Position numbers and translations under genes: made by a program. Below, piece by piece: positions 19,161-28,841 of a stretch of 64,000 nucleotides of DNA. Each line of letters begins with the position of its first letter. Positions within the stretch are counted from its first letter, which is position 1. This DNA comes from Inquilinus ginsengisoli_A (lineage in GTDB: Bacteria; Pseudomonadota; Alphaproteobacteria; DSM-16000; Inquilinaceae). The notes below the pieces were generated by a model, which was given only the letters and a program-made list of their open reading frames with translations, searched no databases and had not been told where the DNA came from. The DNA is taken from contig NZ_JAVDPW010000008.1 in the NCBI RefSeq assembly GCF_031453975.1, positions 396,592 to 460,591 on the forward strand, in the 5' to 3' direction.

Positions 19161-21461
19161 TCAGAGCGGCTTGGGCGGCCGGGTGGGGGAGCCGGTGCGG
19201 GGCCGCAGCGCCTCCATCCGCGACCGCAGCTCCTGGGTGATGGCCGCGGCGTCGGCGGCGTTGCGGATCACCCGCGGGGTGATGAACACCATCAGCTCGG
19301 TCCGGACCCGGCTGTCGTTGGTGGAGGAGAACAGGTTGCCCAGCAGCGGGATGTCCTGCAGCACCGGCACGCCGCTGCGCCCGTTGGTCTGGTTCTCCTG
19401 GATCAGCCCGCCCAGCGCCACGGTCTGGCCGTTGGCGACCGAGACGATCGAGCCGATGCGGCGGGTCGAGATCGTCGGCGCCAGCGCGTCGTCGGCCGAG
19501 GAGGAGGCGTCGGGAACGATGTTCGAGACCTCCTGCTGCACATCCATGCTGACGTCGCCGTTGGAGTTGATCCGCGGCGTGACCTTCAGGATCACGCCGG
19601 TGTCCTTGTATTCGATGTTGCTGATGACCGGCGAGTTGCCGGTGTCGGTCGACTGGCTCTGCTGTGTCCGCACCGGCACCTGGTCGCCGACCTGCAGCCG
19701 GGCGGTCTGGTTGTTCAGCACCGACAGGGTCGGGGCCGAGATCACCCGCACATCGGTGATCGACGACAGCGCGTTGATGATCACCCGCGAATTGGCGCCG
19801 GCGACGACCAGGTTGAGGCCACCCCCGGCGGTCGGCTGGGGCGCGTTCACCGATCCGGCCGCGGGCGTGCCGGTGGTGAAGCCGCCGGAGAAGTTGCCGG
19901 ATTCGAGGTAGTACTGGACGCCGTATTGCAGCTTGTCGTTCAGCGTCACCTCGGCGATCGTCGCCTCGATCACCACCTGCAGCGGGCTGGCGTCGATCGC
20001 GCGCAGCGCCGTCTCGATCATGCGGAACGCCGCTGGCCGGGCCCGGATCAGCAGCGCGTTCTTGTCCTTGTCCGGCACCACCCGGACCTCGCCCAGCTTG
20101 TCCAGCTTGAACACCGCCGCCTTGCCGGCGGAGGTGCCCGCCAGGCCGAGGATCGAGGCGTCGCCTTCCTTCGACTGGGCGTTGAAGTCGATCGGGGCGA
20201 ATTGCGACTGCGACCCGCCTGGCTGCCCGGCCCCGGCCTGGGCTGTGCTGCCCGGCTGGCTGGCGGTGCTGCCGCCGGGCGAGGATTGCTGGCCGGCGCC
20301 GCCGCTGGTGCTGTCGGTCAGGCCGAGCCCGGGGGCCGTGGTCGAGCCCTGTTCGTCGTCGAAGGGCGAGCTGCCGTTCTGGTCGACCTTGCCGAAGGCC
20401 TGGCCCAGCACCCGCGCCATGTTCGCCGCGGTGCCGTTCTGCACCATGTAGACATAGACCCGCTCTTCGTCGGAATCGCCCTGGTCCAGCCGCTTGATCC
20501 AGCGGCCGGCCTCGTTGAGCTTGTCGACCCGCGACGTCACCACCAGCACGGCGTTGAGCCGCTCGACCGGCATGAAGTTGATCAGGCCCTTCAGCGGGCC
20601 GCGGTCCGGCGCGCCGCCGAACACCGAGCTCAGCTCGCGGATCACCGCCTCGGGCGTCGCCTGGTGCAGCGGGAAGATCCCCGACGACATGCCGCGCAGC
20701 CAGTCGACGTCGAAGGATTCGACGGTGGCGCCCAGCGCCGCACGGTCGGCGCTGGTGCCGGAGATCAACACCAGGTTGCGGGTCGGGTCGACGCGCACCA
20801 GCTCCGGGTTGGTCGCCGGCGCGATCAGCGGGCCGATGGTTTCGGCCGAGACGTTGCGCAGCGGGATGATGGTGATGCCGTAGCCGGCCGGCAGCGGCTT
20901 CGGATCGGTGCCGAGCTGCAGCACGGTGCGGCCGGCGACCGCCTCGCCGAGCGGCAGGATGCGGTAGCCGGCGCGGCCGTCCTGCACCAGCGCGGCGCCG
21001 CTGGCGCGCAGCACGGTCTCGAGCATGGCCAAGAGGTCGTTGGGGCTGATCGGCCCCTGGGTCGACAGCGTCACCGTGCCGGTGACCCGCGGGTCCAGCG
21101 TGTAGGGCTGGTGGAGCAGGTCACCCAGCACGCCCTGGACCACCTGCGCCAGGTCGGCGTTGTTGAAGTTGATCTGGTAGCCGCCGGGCTGCGCCTGGAT
21201 CGGCGCGCCGATGTCCGGCTGGCCGCCGGGGGCGGTGTCGATGCCGGGGAAGACTTGGGCCTGGCGCACCGGCGCGGTGCGTCCCGCCGAGGCCACCACG
21301 TTCGAGCGCGACCGATTGTCCCCCGGCGCCGCCAGGGAGCGGTTGGACAGGTCGTCGAACATCGAGGGCTGCCGGTCCTGGCCCTGCGGCTGCGCGCAAG
21401 ACACCAGCGCGAGCAGCAAGGGAATCCCAAGGATCCTGAAGGAAAACGCCCGACAAATCAC
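19161..21461 (-). CDS. gspD: Type II secretion secretin GspD (lipoprotein form)
   Basis: This protein of about 766 residues has a lipobox (LLLALVSC AQ) near residue 22. An N0 domain (YQINFNNADLAQVVQGVLGD) is followed by N1-N3 repeats, which are interrupted by a Gly/Ser/Gln-rich insert (about 19.9-20.35 kb). The C-terminal secretin barrel contains LQVGDQVPVRT, VILKVTPRINSNGD and VPVLQDIPLLGNLFSS. It forms the outer-membrane channel of the secreton. A GTG at 21461 is preferred because it puts GGGGA about 9 nt upstream and gives a normal lipoprotein signal; a start 28 codons earlier at 21545 would disrupt it. A lipidated secretin may not need a separate pilotin. Confidence 0.93.
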   Translation of the reverse strand: MICRAFSFRILGIPLLLALVSCAQPQGQDRQPSMFDDLSNRSLAAPGDNRSRSNVVASAGRTAPVRQAQVFPGIDTAPGGQPDIGAPIQAQPGGYQINFNNADLAQVVQGVLGDLLHQPYTLDPRVTGTVTLSTQGPISPNDLLAMLETVLRASGAALVQDGRAGYRILPLGEAVAGRTVLQLGTDPKPLPAGYGITIIPLRNVSAETIGPLIAPATNPELVRVDPTRNLVLISGTSADRAALGATVESFDVDWLRGMSSGIFPLHQATPEAVIRELSSVFGGAPDRGPLKGLINFMPVERLNAVLVVTSRVDKLNEAGRWIKRLDQGDSDEERVYVYMVQNGTAANMARVLGQAFGKVDQNGSSPFDDEQGSTTAPGLGLTDSTSGGAGQQSSPGGSTASQPGSTAQAGAGQPGGSQSQFAPIDFNAQSKEGDASILGLAGTSAGKAAVFKLDKLGEVRVVPDKDKNALLIRARPAAFRMIETALRAIDASPLQVVIEATIAEVTLNDKLQYGVQYYLESGNFSGGFTTGTPAAGSVNAPQPTAGGGLNLVVAGANSRVIINALSSITDVRVISAPTLSVLNNQTARLQVGDQVPVRTQQSQSTDTGNSPVISNIEYKDTGVILKVTPRINSNGDVSMDVQQEVSNIVPDASSSADDALAPTISTRRIGSIVSVANGQTVALGGLIQENQTNGRSGVPVLQDIPLLGNLFSSTNDSRVRTELMVFITPRVIRNAADAAAITQELRSRMEALRPRTGSPTRPPKPL

Positions 21462-21724
21462 TGATGCTATCCCCGCGGCGACGTCGAGCCATAGCCCGTC
21501 CGGCCCTGGCTCCACAAGAGCCAAGAGCGGTGGGCCCGGAATCAAGACAGCCTTGTTGCATTAATGTTAAGTTTTATTGAAATCGGCAAAGTAACCCCAT
21601 GATAAGACACAAACATTTCGGTTGACCGTTACAGTCGGGCGGCCGAGATTGCGCGCGGTCGCCGACGCGCCGATGATGCGGGATCGCGGCCAAGCCTGCC
21701 GCCATACGGACCGGAAAGGGCGTC
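21462..21724. promoter_or_regulatory. Divergent gspD / gspE intergenic region
   Basis: This 263-bp gap separates the two divergent arms of the type II secretion locus and must carry both promoters. Positions about 21553-21630 are distinctly AT-rich compared with their surroundings (TTAATGTTAAGTTTTATTG). No operator could be assigned. Confidence 0.5.
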
Positions 21725-23410
21725 GTGAAACCCCTGTTGGACATTCTCGTCGAACTCGGCAAGCTCGGCCCCGAGGATCGGACGCGGGTGTCGCGCCTGC
21801 AGGAAAGTTCCGGCGACGCCGTCCCTGCCCTGCTGTCGAAGCTGGGCCTGGTGTCGGGCCGCGACCAGGCGCTGGCCCTGTCGCTGCAGCATGACGTCCC
21901 GCTGGTCGGGCCGGACGCGTTCCCGGCCGCACTGCTGTTCGACGGCAAGCTGTCGGCCCGCTTCCTGCGCGAGACCCGGGTGCTGCCGCTGGCCGAGGCC
22001 GAGGACGGCGTCGTCCTGGCCATGGCCGATCCCGGCGACCTCTACGCCCGCCAAGCGGTCGAGCTGGCGACCCGCCGGCCGGTCCGCCCCTGCGTCGCGG
22101 CGACCGAGGACCTGGACGACGCCTTCGCCCGCTATTTCGAGAGCGGTCGCACCGCTGTCGAGCGCATCGTCGACGACATCGGCAGCGATCCCGAGGAGTC
22201 AGCGCGCGACCCGGATGTCGAGCACCTGCGCGACCTGGCGCAGGAGGCGCCGGTGATCCGCCTGGTCAACCAGATCTTCAGCGACGCGATCCGGCTCCAC
22301 GCCTCCGACATCCACGTCGAATGCTACCGCGACGAGGTCAAGGTCCGGTACCGCATCCACGGCATCCTGCGCGAGATGAAGGGCCCGCCGGTGCGGCTGG
22401 CCCCGGCCCTGGTCAGCCGGATCAAGATCCTGTCGCGGCTGGATATCGCCGAGCGCCGGTTGCCGCAGGACGGGCGGGCCCGCTTCGGCGTCGGCGGCCG
22501 CAGCATGGACATGCGCGTCGCCACCATCCCGACCCTGCATGGCGAGAACGTCGTCATCCGCCTGCTCGACACCGCCGGCATGGACATCGCGCTGACCGCG
22601 ATCGGCTTCGCGCCGGAGGTCGAGGCGGCGCTGCTGCGCCAGCTGGCCAAGCCGCACGGCATCCTGCTGGTGACCGGCCCGACCGGCAGCGGCAAAACCA
22701 CGACGCTGTACGGCGCGCTGCGGATCCTCAATCAGCCGAGCCGCAAGATCCTGACCGTCGAGGACCCGATCGAGTACCAGATCAAGGGCGTCAACCAGAT
22801 CCATGTCCGGCCCCAGATCGGCCTGGATTTCGCCCGGGTGCTGCGATCCTGCATGCGCCACGATCCCGACGTGATCATGGTCGGCGAAATCCGCGACGGC
22901 GAGACCGCCAACATCGCGGTGCATGCCGCCCTGACCGGCCATCTGGTGCTGTCGACCCTGCACACCAACAACGCCGCCGGCGCGGTCAACCGCCTGCTCG
23001 ACATGGGCGTCGACAACTACCTGCTGACCTCGACCATCGGCGGGGTGATCGGCCAGCGTCTGGTGCGCAAGCTGTGCCCCGAATGCCGCCGGCCGGTGAC
23101 GACCCCGGACGAGCTGGTCGAGCGGGCCCAGGCGGTGCGGCCGCTGGCGACGGCCACGCCGCAGCTGTACGAATCGGTCGGCTGCAGCGCCTGCGACGGG
23201 CTGGGCTACACCAGCCGGATCGGCATCTTCGAGTATTTCGCGCCGGACGATGCGGTGCGCGAGCTGCTGCGCGACAAGGTCTCGACCACCGCTTTGGCCC
23301 AGGCGGCGCGCGCCGGCGGCATGGTCACCATGTTCGAGGACGGGCTGCACAAATGCCTGGCCGGGCTGACCACGCTGGACGAGGTCCACCGCGTCACCGA
23401 GGAGTGGTAG
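21725..23410 (+). CDS. gspE: Type II secretion ATPase GspE
   Basis: This 561-residue cytoplasmic ATPase has an N1E-like region that binds GspL, then the catalytic core. Walker A GPTGSGKTTT lies near residue 318, followed by the Asp box (LTVEDPIEYQ), Walker B (DPDVIMVGEIRD) and a His box (LSTLHTNNAAGA). The C-terminal zinc motif is CPEC and CSAC (about 455-500). It powers pseudopilus assembly. The ATG follows GGGCGTC closely. gspF begins 4 nt after the stop, so this opens the plus-strand operon. Confidence 0.96.
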   Translation: MKPLLDILVELGKLGPEDRTRVSRLQESSGDAVPALLSKLGLVSGRDQALALSLQHDVPLVGPDAFPAALLFDGKLSARFLRETRVLPLAEAEDGVVLAMADPGDLYARQAVELATRRPVRPCVAATEDLDDAFARYFESGRTAVERIVDDIGSDPEESARDPDVEHLRDLAQEAPVIRLVNQIFSDAIRLHASDIHVECYRDEVKVRYRIHGILREMKGPPVRLAPALVSRIKILSRLDIAERRLPQDGRARFGVGGRSMDMRVATIPTLHGENVVIRLLDTAGMDIALTAIGFAPEVEAALLRQLAKPHGILLVTGPTGSGKTTTLYGALRILNQPSRKILTVEDPIEYQIKGVNQIHVRPQIGLDFARVLRSCMRHDPDVIMVGEIRDGETANIAVHAALTGHLVLSTLHTNNAAGAVNRLLDMGVDNYLLTSTIGGVIGQRLVRKLCPECRRPVTTPDELVERAQAVRPLATATPQLYESVGCSACDGLGYTSRIGIFEYFAPDDAVRELLRDKVSTTALAQAARAGGMVTMFEDGLHKCLAGLTTLDEVHRVTEEW

Positions 23411-23414
23411 GGCG

Positions 23415-24620
23415 GTGCCGGTCTTCGCATACAAGGCGATCGACGCCACCGGCGCCCTGGTCGAAGGCCGCGCCGAGGCCGCGGACGAGGCCAGCCTGGC
23501 CACCCGGCTGCAGGCCACCGGCATCCTGCCGCTGGACGTGGCGCCGGTGCGCGCCGGCAAGGGGCCGGCCACCGGCCGTCGCAGCGGCCGCGCGCCAAAA
23601 CCCGGCGACATCACCACCCTGACCCGCGAGCTGGCGATCCTGCTGGCCGCCGGCCAGCCGCTGGAGCAGGCGCTGGTCACCCTGTCCGAAGGCGCCGGCG
23701 TGATCTCCGCCCTCTCCGCCCGGATCCTGGCGCGGGTGCGGGCCGGGGCCAGCCTGAGCACGTCGCTGGAGGAGCAGGGCGCCACCTTCCCCAAGCTGTA
23801 CGTCAACATGGTCCGCGCCGGCGAAAGCTCCGGCACGCTGGACGTGGTGCTGGAGCGGCTGGCCGAACTGCGCGAGCGCGGCGAGAAGACCCGCGAGATG
23901 GTGGTCTCGGCGATGCTGTACCCGGCGATCCTGGTGGTCGTGTCGCTGTCGTCGGTGTTCCTGCTGCTGGCCTTCGTGGTGCCGCAGTTCGAGACCATCT
24001 TCAAGGATGCCGGCGCCGCGCTGCCGACGCCGACCGCCATCGTCATCGCCGTGGGCCGCTTCGCCCAGAACTACGGCTGGGTGGTCGGCCTGGGCATCGT
24101 GGCGGCGGTGATCGCGGTGCGGCGGCTGCTGGCGATCCCCGGGCCACGCTTGGCCTGGGACAAGGTGGCGCTGCGCCTGCCGCTGTTCGGCCCGCTGCTG
24201 CGGCTGCTGGTGACGGCCCGGTTCTGCCGCACCCTGTCGACCCTGGTCGGCAACGGTGTCGACCTGCCGACGGCCATCGCCCTGTCGCGCGACGTGATTT
24301 CGAACACCGCGGTGGCCACTGCGATGGAGACCGTCATGAGCGGCGTGCGACAGGGCCGCGGACTGGCCGAGCCGCTGGCCGAGATCGGTGTGTTCCCGCC
24401 GCTCGCGGTGCAGATGCTGCGGGTCGGCGAAGAGACCGGCAGGATCGACATGACCGCTGCGCACATCGCCGACGCCTATGAACGCAAGCTCGAAGCTGCC
24501 ATCAAGCGCCTGGTCACGCTGGTGGAGCCGGCCCTGATCATCATCCTCGGCCTGGCCGTGGGCGGCATCGTCATGTCGATCCTGCTGGCCGTCATCAGCA
24601 TCAACGACCTCGCCTTCTGA
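23415..24620 (+). CDS. gspF: Type II secretion inner-membrane platform protein GspF
   Basis: This 401-residue protein starts from a GTG (MPVFAYKAIDATGALVEG). It has two T2SSF domains, each with the conserved LARELAxLLxAGQPLEQAL-type helix (here TRELAILLAAGQPLEQAL near residue 70, repeated near 270 as TARFCRTLSTLVGNGVDL). Three transmembrane segments are visible, with the last near the C-terminus (LIIILGLAVGGIVMSILLAV). It forms the membrane platform that transmits GspE motion to the pseudopilus. It lies 4 nt after gspE. Confidence 0.95.
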   Translation: MPVFAYKAIDATGALVEGRAEAADEASLATRLQATGILPLDVAPVRAGKGPATGRRSGRAPKPGDITTLTRELAILLAAGQPLEQALVTLSEGAGVISALSARILARVRAGASLSTSLEEQGATFPKLYVNMVRAGESSGTLDVVLERLAELRERGEKTREMVVSAMLYPAILVVVSLSSVFLLLAFVVPQFETIFKDAGAALPTPTAIVIAVGRFAQNYGWVVGLGIVAAVIAVRRLLAIPGPRLAWDKVALRLPLFGPLLRLLVTARFCRTLSTLVGNGVDLPTAIALSRDVISNTAVATAMETVMSGVRQGRGLAEPLAEIGVFPPLAVQMLRVGEETGRIDMTAAHIADAYERKLEAAIKRLVTLVEPALIIILGLAVGGIVMSILLAVISINDLAF

Positions 24621-24628
24621 GATCCCGC

Positions 24629-25087
24629 ATGCAGAACACCCCGCACGACACGCCCGCCCTTCCCGCTGCCGCCGAACCGGACCGGCAGGCCGGCTTCACC
24701 CTGATCGAGCTGCTGGTCGTGCTCGTCATCCTCGGCCTCCTGGCCGGGCTGGTGGGCCCCCGCGTCCTGGCCTATCTCGGTGGCGCCCGGTCCGATTCGG
24801 CGCGGCTGCAGATCGAGAACTTCAAATCCGCGCTCGACCTCTACGCCATCGATGTCGGCGGCTATCCGACCACCAGCCAGGGGCTGAAAGCCCTGCTCGT
24901 CTCTCCGGGCGGGCTGCGCGGCTGGAACGGCCCCTATCTGCGCACCACCGATCTGCCGCAGGATCCCTGGGGCGTGGCCTATGGCTATCGCGCGCCGGGG
25001 CAGCACGGGGCGTTCGACCTCTACTCCTTCGGCGCCGACAAGCGGGAAGGCGGCAGCGGCGATGACGCCGACATCACCAGCTGGTGA
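24629..25087 (+). CDS. gspG: Major pseudopilin GspG
   Basis: This 152-residue prepilin has the cleavage site in RQAGFTLIELLVVLVILGLL, cut between Gly and Phe with Glu at mature position 5. The leader of about 21 residues is longer than usual. The C-terminal half is classic GspG (YPTTSQGLKALL, GPYLRTTDLPQDPWG, DLYSFGADKREGG), including the calcium-binding Asp-rich end (GDDADITSW). It forms the shaft of the pseudopilus after processing by GspO. It starts 8 nt after gspF, and gspH overlaps its 3' end. Confidence 0.95.
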   Translation: MQNTPHDTPALPAAAEPDRQAGFTLIELLVVLVILGLLAGLVGPRVLAYLGGARSDSARLQIENFKSALDLYAIDVGGYPTTSQGLKALLVSPGGLRGWNGPYLRTTDLPQDPWGVAYGYRAPGQHGAFDLYSFGADKREGGSGDDADITSW

Positions 25088-25553
25088 GAGGGCCCGTGAC
25101 CGGGACAGCCGCGGCTTCACCCTGCTGGAGCTGCTGGTGGTTCTGGTCATCCTCGGCGCCATGGCGGCGCTGGTACCGCCGATGCTGTCGCGCGGCGCCG
25201 CCCAGGCGTCGCTGAAGCGCACCGTGGCGACGCTGGCGTCGGAGCTGCGCCAGGCCCGCAGCGACGCCATCCTGCACGCCGACCCGCGCGGCGTGGTGAT
25301 CGACCCGACCGGGCGGACCTTCGGCCCGGTCGACGCGCCGCTGCGCAACCGCATCGCCGACGGCATCGCCGTCCGCGTCACCGCCGCCGACATCGCCGCC
25401 GACCCCGACGGCCGGCCCGGCATCCGCTTCCTGCCCGATGGCCGGTCGACCGGCGGCACCATCTTCCTGGGCGACCAGCGGCGAACCTACCAGGTCGAGG
25501 TCAACTGGCTGACCGGCCGGGTCCGCATCGGCGAGGCCGGCGATGGCGCATAG
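25062..25553 (+). CDS. gspH: Minor pseudopilin GspH
   Basis: This 163-residue prepilin carries DSRGFTLLELLVVLVILGAM, cut after Gly. The soluble part has the GspH pattern of a long beta domain (VATLASELRQARSDAILHAD, GIRFLPDGRSTGGTIFLGD). The ATG at 25062 lies inside gspG (26-nt overlap). No other ATG, GTG or TTG lies between it and the prepilin motif, so this start is nearly forced. GspH, I, J and K build the pseudopilus tip. Confidence 0.88.
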   Translation: MTPTSPAGERARDRDSRGFTLLELLVVLVILGAMAALVPPMLSRGAAQASLKRTVATLASELRQARSDAILHADPRGVVIDPTGRTFGPVDAPLRNRIADGIAVRVTAADIAADPDGRPGIRFLPDGRSTGGTIFLGDQRRTYQVEVNWLTGRVRIGEAGDGA

Positions 25554-25962
25554 GCGAGGACTGCGCGACCGGACGGCGCCCCAGCGCGGCTTCACCCTGA
25601 TCGAGGTGGTGGTCTCGCTGGTCATCCTCGGCCTCGTCCTGACCGTCATCTTCCGCATCTTCTCGACCGGGCTGACCGGGCTGGCCCGCGCCGACGGGCT
25701 GCAGCGCGCCGCTTTCGTCGCCGAAGGGCTGTCGGCGCAGCTGGGCGCCTCAAGCACGCCGCTGAAGCTGGGCGACCGCCTGGCCGGCGAGGCCGACGGC
25801 TATCGCTGGCGGATCGACGCCGACCGCTGGGCCGATGCGCCGCGGGAGAAGGTCAAGCTCGGCGGCCGCGATGCGGTGCTGGCCCAGGTGCGCATCGCGG
25901 TCGAAAGCGCGGCCGGCACCCGCTTCGAGATGACCACCGTGACCCTGGTGGCGGTGCAATGA
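25543..25962 (+). CDS. gspI: Minor pseudopilin GspI
   Basis: This 139-residue prepilin has the site PQRGFTLIEVVVSLVILGLV. It is small with a GspI-like C-terminal domain (GYRWRIDADRW, VRIAVESAAGTRFEMTTV). It overlaps the end of gspH by 11 nt and the start of gspJ by 4 nt. It forms the core of the I-J-K tip complex. Confidence 0.9.
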   Translation: MAHRRGLRDRTAPQRGFTLIEVVVSLVILGLVLTVIFRIFSTGLTGLARADGLQRAAFVAEGLSAQLGASSTPLKLGDRLAGEADGYRWRIDADRWADAPREKVKLGGRDAVLAQVRIAVESAAGTRFEMTTVTLVAVQ

Positions 25963-26801
25963 TCGCCCGCCGGAACCAGCGCGGCTTCACGTTGATCGAG
26001 ACGATCATCGCCATGGTCGTGCTGGCCCTGGTGATGGTGCTGCTGACCGGCGGCCTGCGCTTCGTCACCGCCGGCTGGGACCGCGGCGCCCGGGCGACCG
26101 ACGCCAGCGAGACCATCGCCCTGGTGCAGGCCACGCTGCGGCGCGAGGCGGCCGCGGCGGGGCGCCTGACCCTGCAGGGCGGCCCCAAGCCGGCCGTCGC
26201 CTTCCGCGGCGAGGCCGATCGCGTCGGCCTGGCCGTGGTCGATCCCGGCTTCCCCGGCGCGCCCGGCCTGGCCATCGCCATCTTCCATGTCGACGTGGCG
26301 GCGGGGGTGTCGACCCTGCGCTACGCCCGCGCCGGCTTCGACCCGCGGCTGGACGATTTCAGCGCGGCCAAGACCACGGACGACCTGATCCTGGCCCACG
26401 GCCCGACCCGCTTCGCCTTCGACTATTTCGGCACCGTGCCCGGCGAGGCCAAGCCGCGCTGGGTGTCGCCCTGGCCGGACCGGCAGGCGCCGCCGCTGCT
26501 GATCCGGCTGCGCAGCCGCGACGCGGCCGGGCAGGCGCCGTGGCCGGACATCGTGGTGCCGCTGCCGGTCGACCTCGAGGCCGCCTGCGCCCGCACCGCC
26601 CCGGCCGCCGGCGCCCAGCCGCCCGAGCAGCCGGATACGACGGGGAAGGACGCCGCCACGCCGCCGGCGCAGCCCAATCCACCGGCGCAGAATGGCCCGG
26701 CCAACCCCGCTGCCAACACTACCGCCGCCGCCACGCCCGTCGCGGGCGACGGCGATTTCTGCAGCCTGTCGGTGTCGCACGATGCCAGCAAACCCGGCTG
26801 A
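25959..26801 (+). CDS. gspJ: Minor pseudopilin GspJ with a low-complexity C-terminal tail
   Basis: This 280-residue prepilin has the site NQRGFTLIETIIAMVVLALV, and its body extends to about residue 200 (FAFDYFGTVPGEAKPRWVSP, PPLLIRLRSRDAAG). The last 70 or so residues are rich in Pro, Ala, Asn and Gln (from GAQPPEQPDTTGKDAATPPA), longer than typical GspJ, and end with a single Cys region (GDFCSLSVSHDA). The tail may be a disordered extension. It overlaps gspI by 4 nt (ATGA) and gspK by 20 nt. Confidence 0.9.
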   Translation: MIARRNQRGFTLIETIIAMVVLALVMVLLTGGLRFVTAGWDRGARATDASETIALVQATLRREAAAAGRLTLQGGPKPAVAFRGEADRVGLAVVDPGFPGAPGLAIAIFHVDVAAGVSTLRYARAGFDPRLDDFSAAKTTDDLILAHGPTRFAFDYFGTVPGEAKPRWVSPWPDRQAPPLLIRLRSRDAAGQAPWPDIVVPLPVDLEAACARTAPAAGAQPPEQPDTTGKDAATPPAQPNPPAQNGPANPAANTTAAATPVAGDGDFCSLSVSHDASKPG

Positions 26802-27777
26802 CCCCCACGCCGATGGCGCCCGCCAGGGCGAGCGCGGCATCGCGCTGGTCGTGGTGCTGTGGACGCTGGTGATGCTGGCGATGCTGACGCTCGGCTTCAG
26901 CGTCAGCAGCCGGACCGAGGCCCGGGTCGCCGCCAACGGCGCCGAGCAGACCCGCCTGCGCGCCCTGCTGCGCGGCGGGGTGGAGCTGGCCGTGCTGGGC
27001 CTGGGCACCGCCGATGACGAGCGCGGCTGGCATGCCGACGGCACCGCCTATCCCGCCGAGATCGACGGCGGCCGCGTCACCGTCCGGATCCGCGACGAGG
27101 CCGGCCGCATCGACCTGAACCGCGCCGATGCCGACACGCTGCAGCGGCTGATCACCGCCGTGATGGGTTCGCCGGAAGGCGCGCCGCGCCTGGCCACCGC
27201 CATCCTGCACCAACGCGGCGGGGAGGCGGCCCCCACCGCCGCCCGGTCCGCGCCCGCCGGCCAGAACGGCCCCCGGGCCGCGCCGCCGACCAAGGCGATA
27301 CCGCCGGCCCGGACCGATCCGGACGACCCGGCGGCCGGCCGTCCGTTCCAGTCGCGCGAGGAGCTGCGGCGGGTGCCGGGCGTCACCCGCGCCATCGCCG
27401 ATGCGCTGATGCCGCATGTCACCGTGCTGTCGCCCGCCGCCGGCATCAACCCCTTCGCCGCCGACCCGATGGTGCTGCAGGCGCTGCCGGGGGTGACCAA
27501 GGCCCAGGCCGAGGCCGTGGTGCGGGCGCGACGGGAGAAGCCGCCGCCGACGCCGGAGCGGCTGGCCGCGATGCTGCCGGCCGATGACGCCGACCTGCTG
27601 CGCACCGCCGCCGGGCCGATCTATGCCGTCACCGTCGACGCCGTCACCAGCCGCGGCGGGCGCGGCCGGGTCGAGGCGGTGGTGTGGATCGCTGCCGACT
27701 CGCAGGCCTTCTATCGTATCCTGGATTGGCGCGAGGCCGGATTCGACCGCCCGCGCAAGGGGGAGGACCCGGCATGA
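26782..27777 (+). CDS. gspK: Pseudopilus tip protein GspK
   Basis: This 331-residue protein has the prepilin-like site GERGIALVVVLWTLVMLAML, where the usual Glu5 is absent as in other GspK proteins. A large soluble domain follows (GRVTVRIRDEAGRIDLNRAD, FQSREELRRVPGVTRAI, QALPGVTKAQAEAVV), with the helix-hairpin-like repeats typical of GspK. A Pro/Ala-rich insert lies around residues 150-185. The ATG at 26782 lies inside gspJ, 23 codons before the prepilin motif. GspK caps the pseudopilus. Confidence 0.9.
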   Translation: MPANPADPHADGARQGERGIALVVVLWTLVMLAMLTLGFSVSSRTEARVAANGAEQTRLRALLRGGVELAVLGLGTADDERGWHADGTAYPAEIDGGRVTVRIRDEAGRIDLNRADADTLQRLITAVMGSPEGAPRLATAILHQRGGEAAPTAARSAPAGQNGPRAAPPTKAIPPARTDPDDPAAGRPFQSREELRRVPGVTRAIADALMPHVTVLSPAAGINPFAADPMVLQALPGVTKAQAEAVVRARREKPPPTPERLAAMLPADDADLLRTAAGPIYAVTVDAVTSRGGRGRVEAVVWIAADSQAFYRILDWREAGFDRPRKGEDPA

Positions 27778-28841
27778 TCGCCGGCATGACCAGTCGATTG
27801 GCCAAATTCCTGCGCTGGTGGGGGCGCGAGCTCGCCGCCGTGGTGCCGGACCGCTGGCTGCGCCGCCCGGCCCCCCGGCGCCGGGCGATCCTGCTGTGGC
27901 GGGACGACGGCCCGCGGCTGATCGAGGCCCGCGGCGCCCGGATGCTGCGCGAGGCGCCCTTCGACCGGGCCATGCCGAAGCCGCGCGGCGCCGCCGTCAT
28001 CCTGCGCTTTCCGGCCGGGGACGGGCTGCGCCGGCAGATCGTGCTGCCGCGGGCGGCGGAGGCGGCGCTGGGCCGGGTGCTGCGCTTCGAGATCGACCGG
28101 CTGACCCCCTGGCCCGCCGACGGCGTCGCCTTCGGCGCCCGCCGCCTGGGCCCGGTCGGCGACGGCGCGACCTTCGCGGTCGAGATCTCGGCGGTGCCGC
28201 GCGACCGCATCGACGCAGCATTGCACGCGCTGGCCGGGACCGGCTGGACCCCCGACGTGGTCGACCTGGCCGCCGAGGATGCCGCGGCGCCACCGGGCCC
28301 GGATCTGCGCCGGGACATCGATGCCGAACGCCGCCGGGCCCTGCGCCGCCTGGGCTGGCTGTGCGGCCTGGGCCTCGCCGCCCCCGCCGCGATCGCCGGG
28401 CTGTGGCTGGGCTGGACCGTGGTGGCGCATTGGTCGGCGGTGTCGGCGCTGCGCGACCAGGTCGCCACCGCGCGGGCGGCGACCGCGCCGATCAGCGCCA
28501 TGCAGGCCGAGATCCGCGGGCTGGAGGAGGCGGATTCCTATCTCGGCGCCCAGCGCCGCACCACGCCCTATGTCTCGGCCCTGCTCGAATCGATCAGCCA
28601 CACCGTGCCGGACACCGCCTTCCTGACCGACCTGTCGCTGGAGCAGGGCACGCTGAGGCTTGGCGGCTTTTCCGACGACGCGGCCGGCCTGATCCCGCTG
28701 CTGGCGGCGCTGCCGCAGCTGGACGCCGTCGCCTTCGCCGCGCCGAGCGTGCGCGACCCCGAACGCAACCAGGACCGCTTCGCCGTGAGCGCGACGCTGG
28801 TGCCCGAGTCGGTGGCCCCCGGGCCGGGAGGCCGGCGATGA
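27774..28841 (+). CDS. gspL: Type II secretion assembly protein GspL
   Basis: This 355-residue protein overlaps gspK by 4 nt (ATGA). The N-terminal actin-like part (RRRAILLWRDDGPRLIEA, VLRFEIDRLTPWPADGV) would bind GspE. One transmembrane helix follows near 195-220 (WLCGLGLAAPAAIAGLWLGW), then a periplasmic ferredoxin-like domain (YVSALLESISHTVPDTAFLT). This is the PilN-like form of GspL common in alphaproteobacteria. It couples the cytoplasmic ATPase to GspM and the platform. Confidence 0.88.
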   Translation: MIAGMTSRLAKFLRWWGRELAAVVPDRWLRRPAPRRRAILLWRDDGPRLIEARGARMLREAPFDRAMPKPRGAAVILRFPAGDGLRRQIVLPRAAEAALGRVLRFEIDRLTPWPADGVAFGARRLGPVGDGATFAVEISAVPRDRIDAALHALAGTGWTPDVVDLAAEDAAAPPGPDLRRDIDAERRRALRRLGWLCGLGLAAPAAIAGLWLGWTVVAHWSAVSALRDQVATARAATAPISAMQAEIRGLEEADSYLGAQRRTTPYVSALLESISHTVPDTAFLTDLSLEQGTLRLGGFSDDAAGLIPLLAALPQLDAVAFAAPSVRDPERNQDRFAVSATLVPESVAPGPGGRR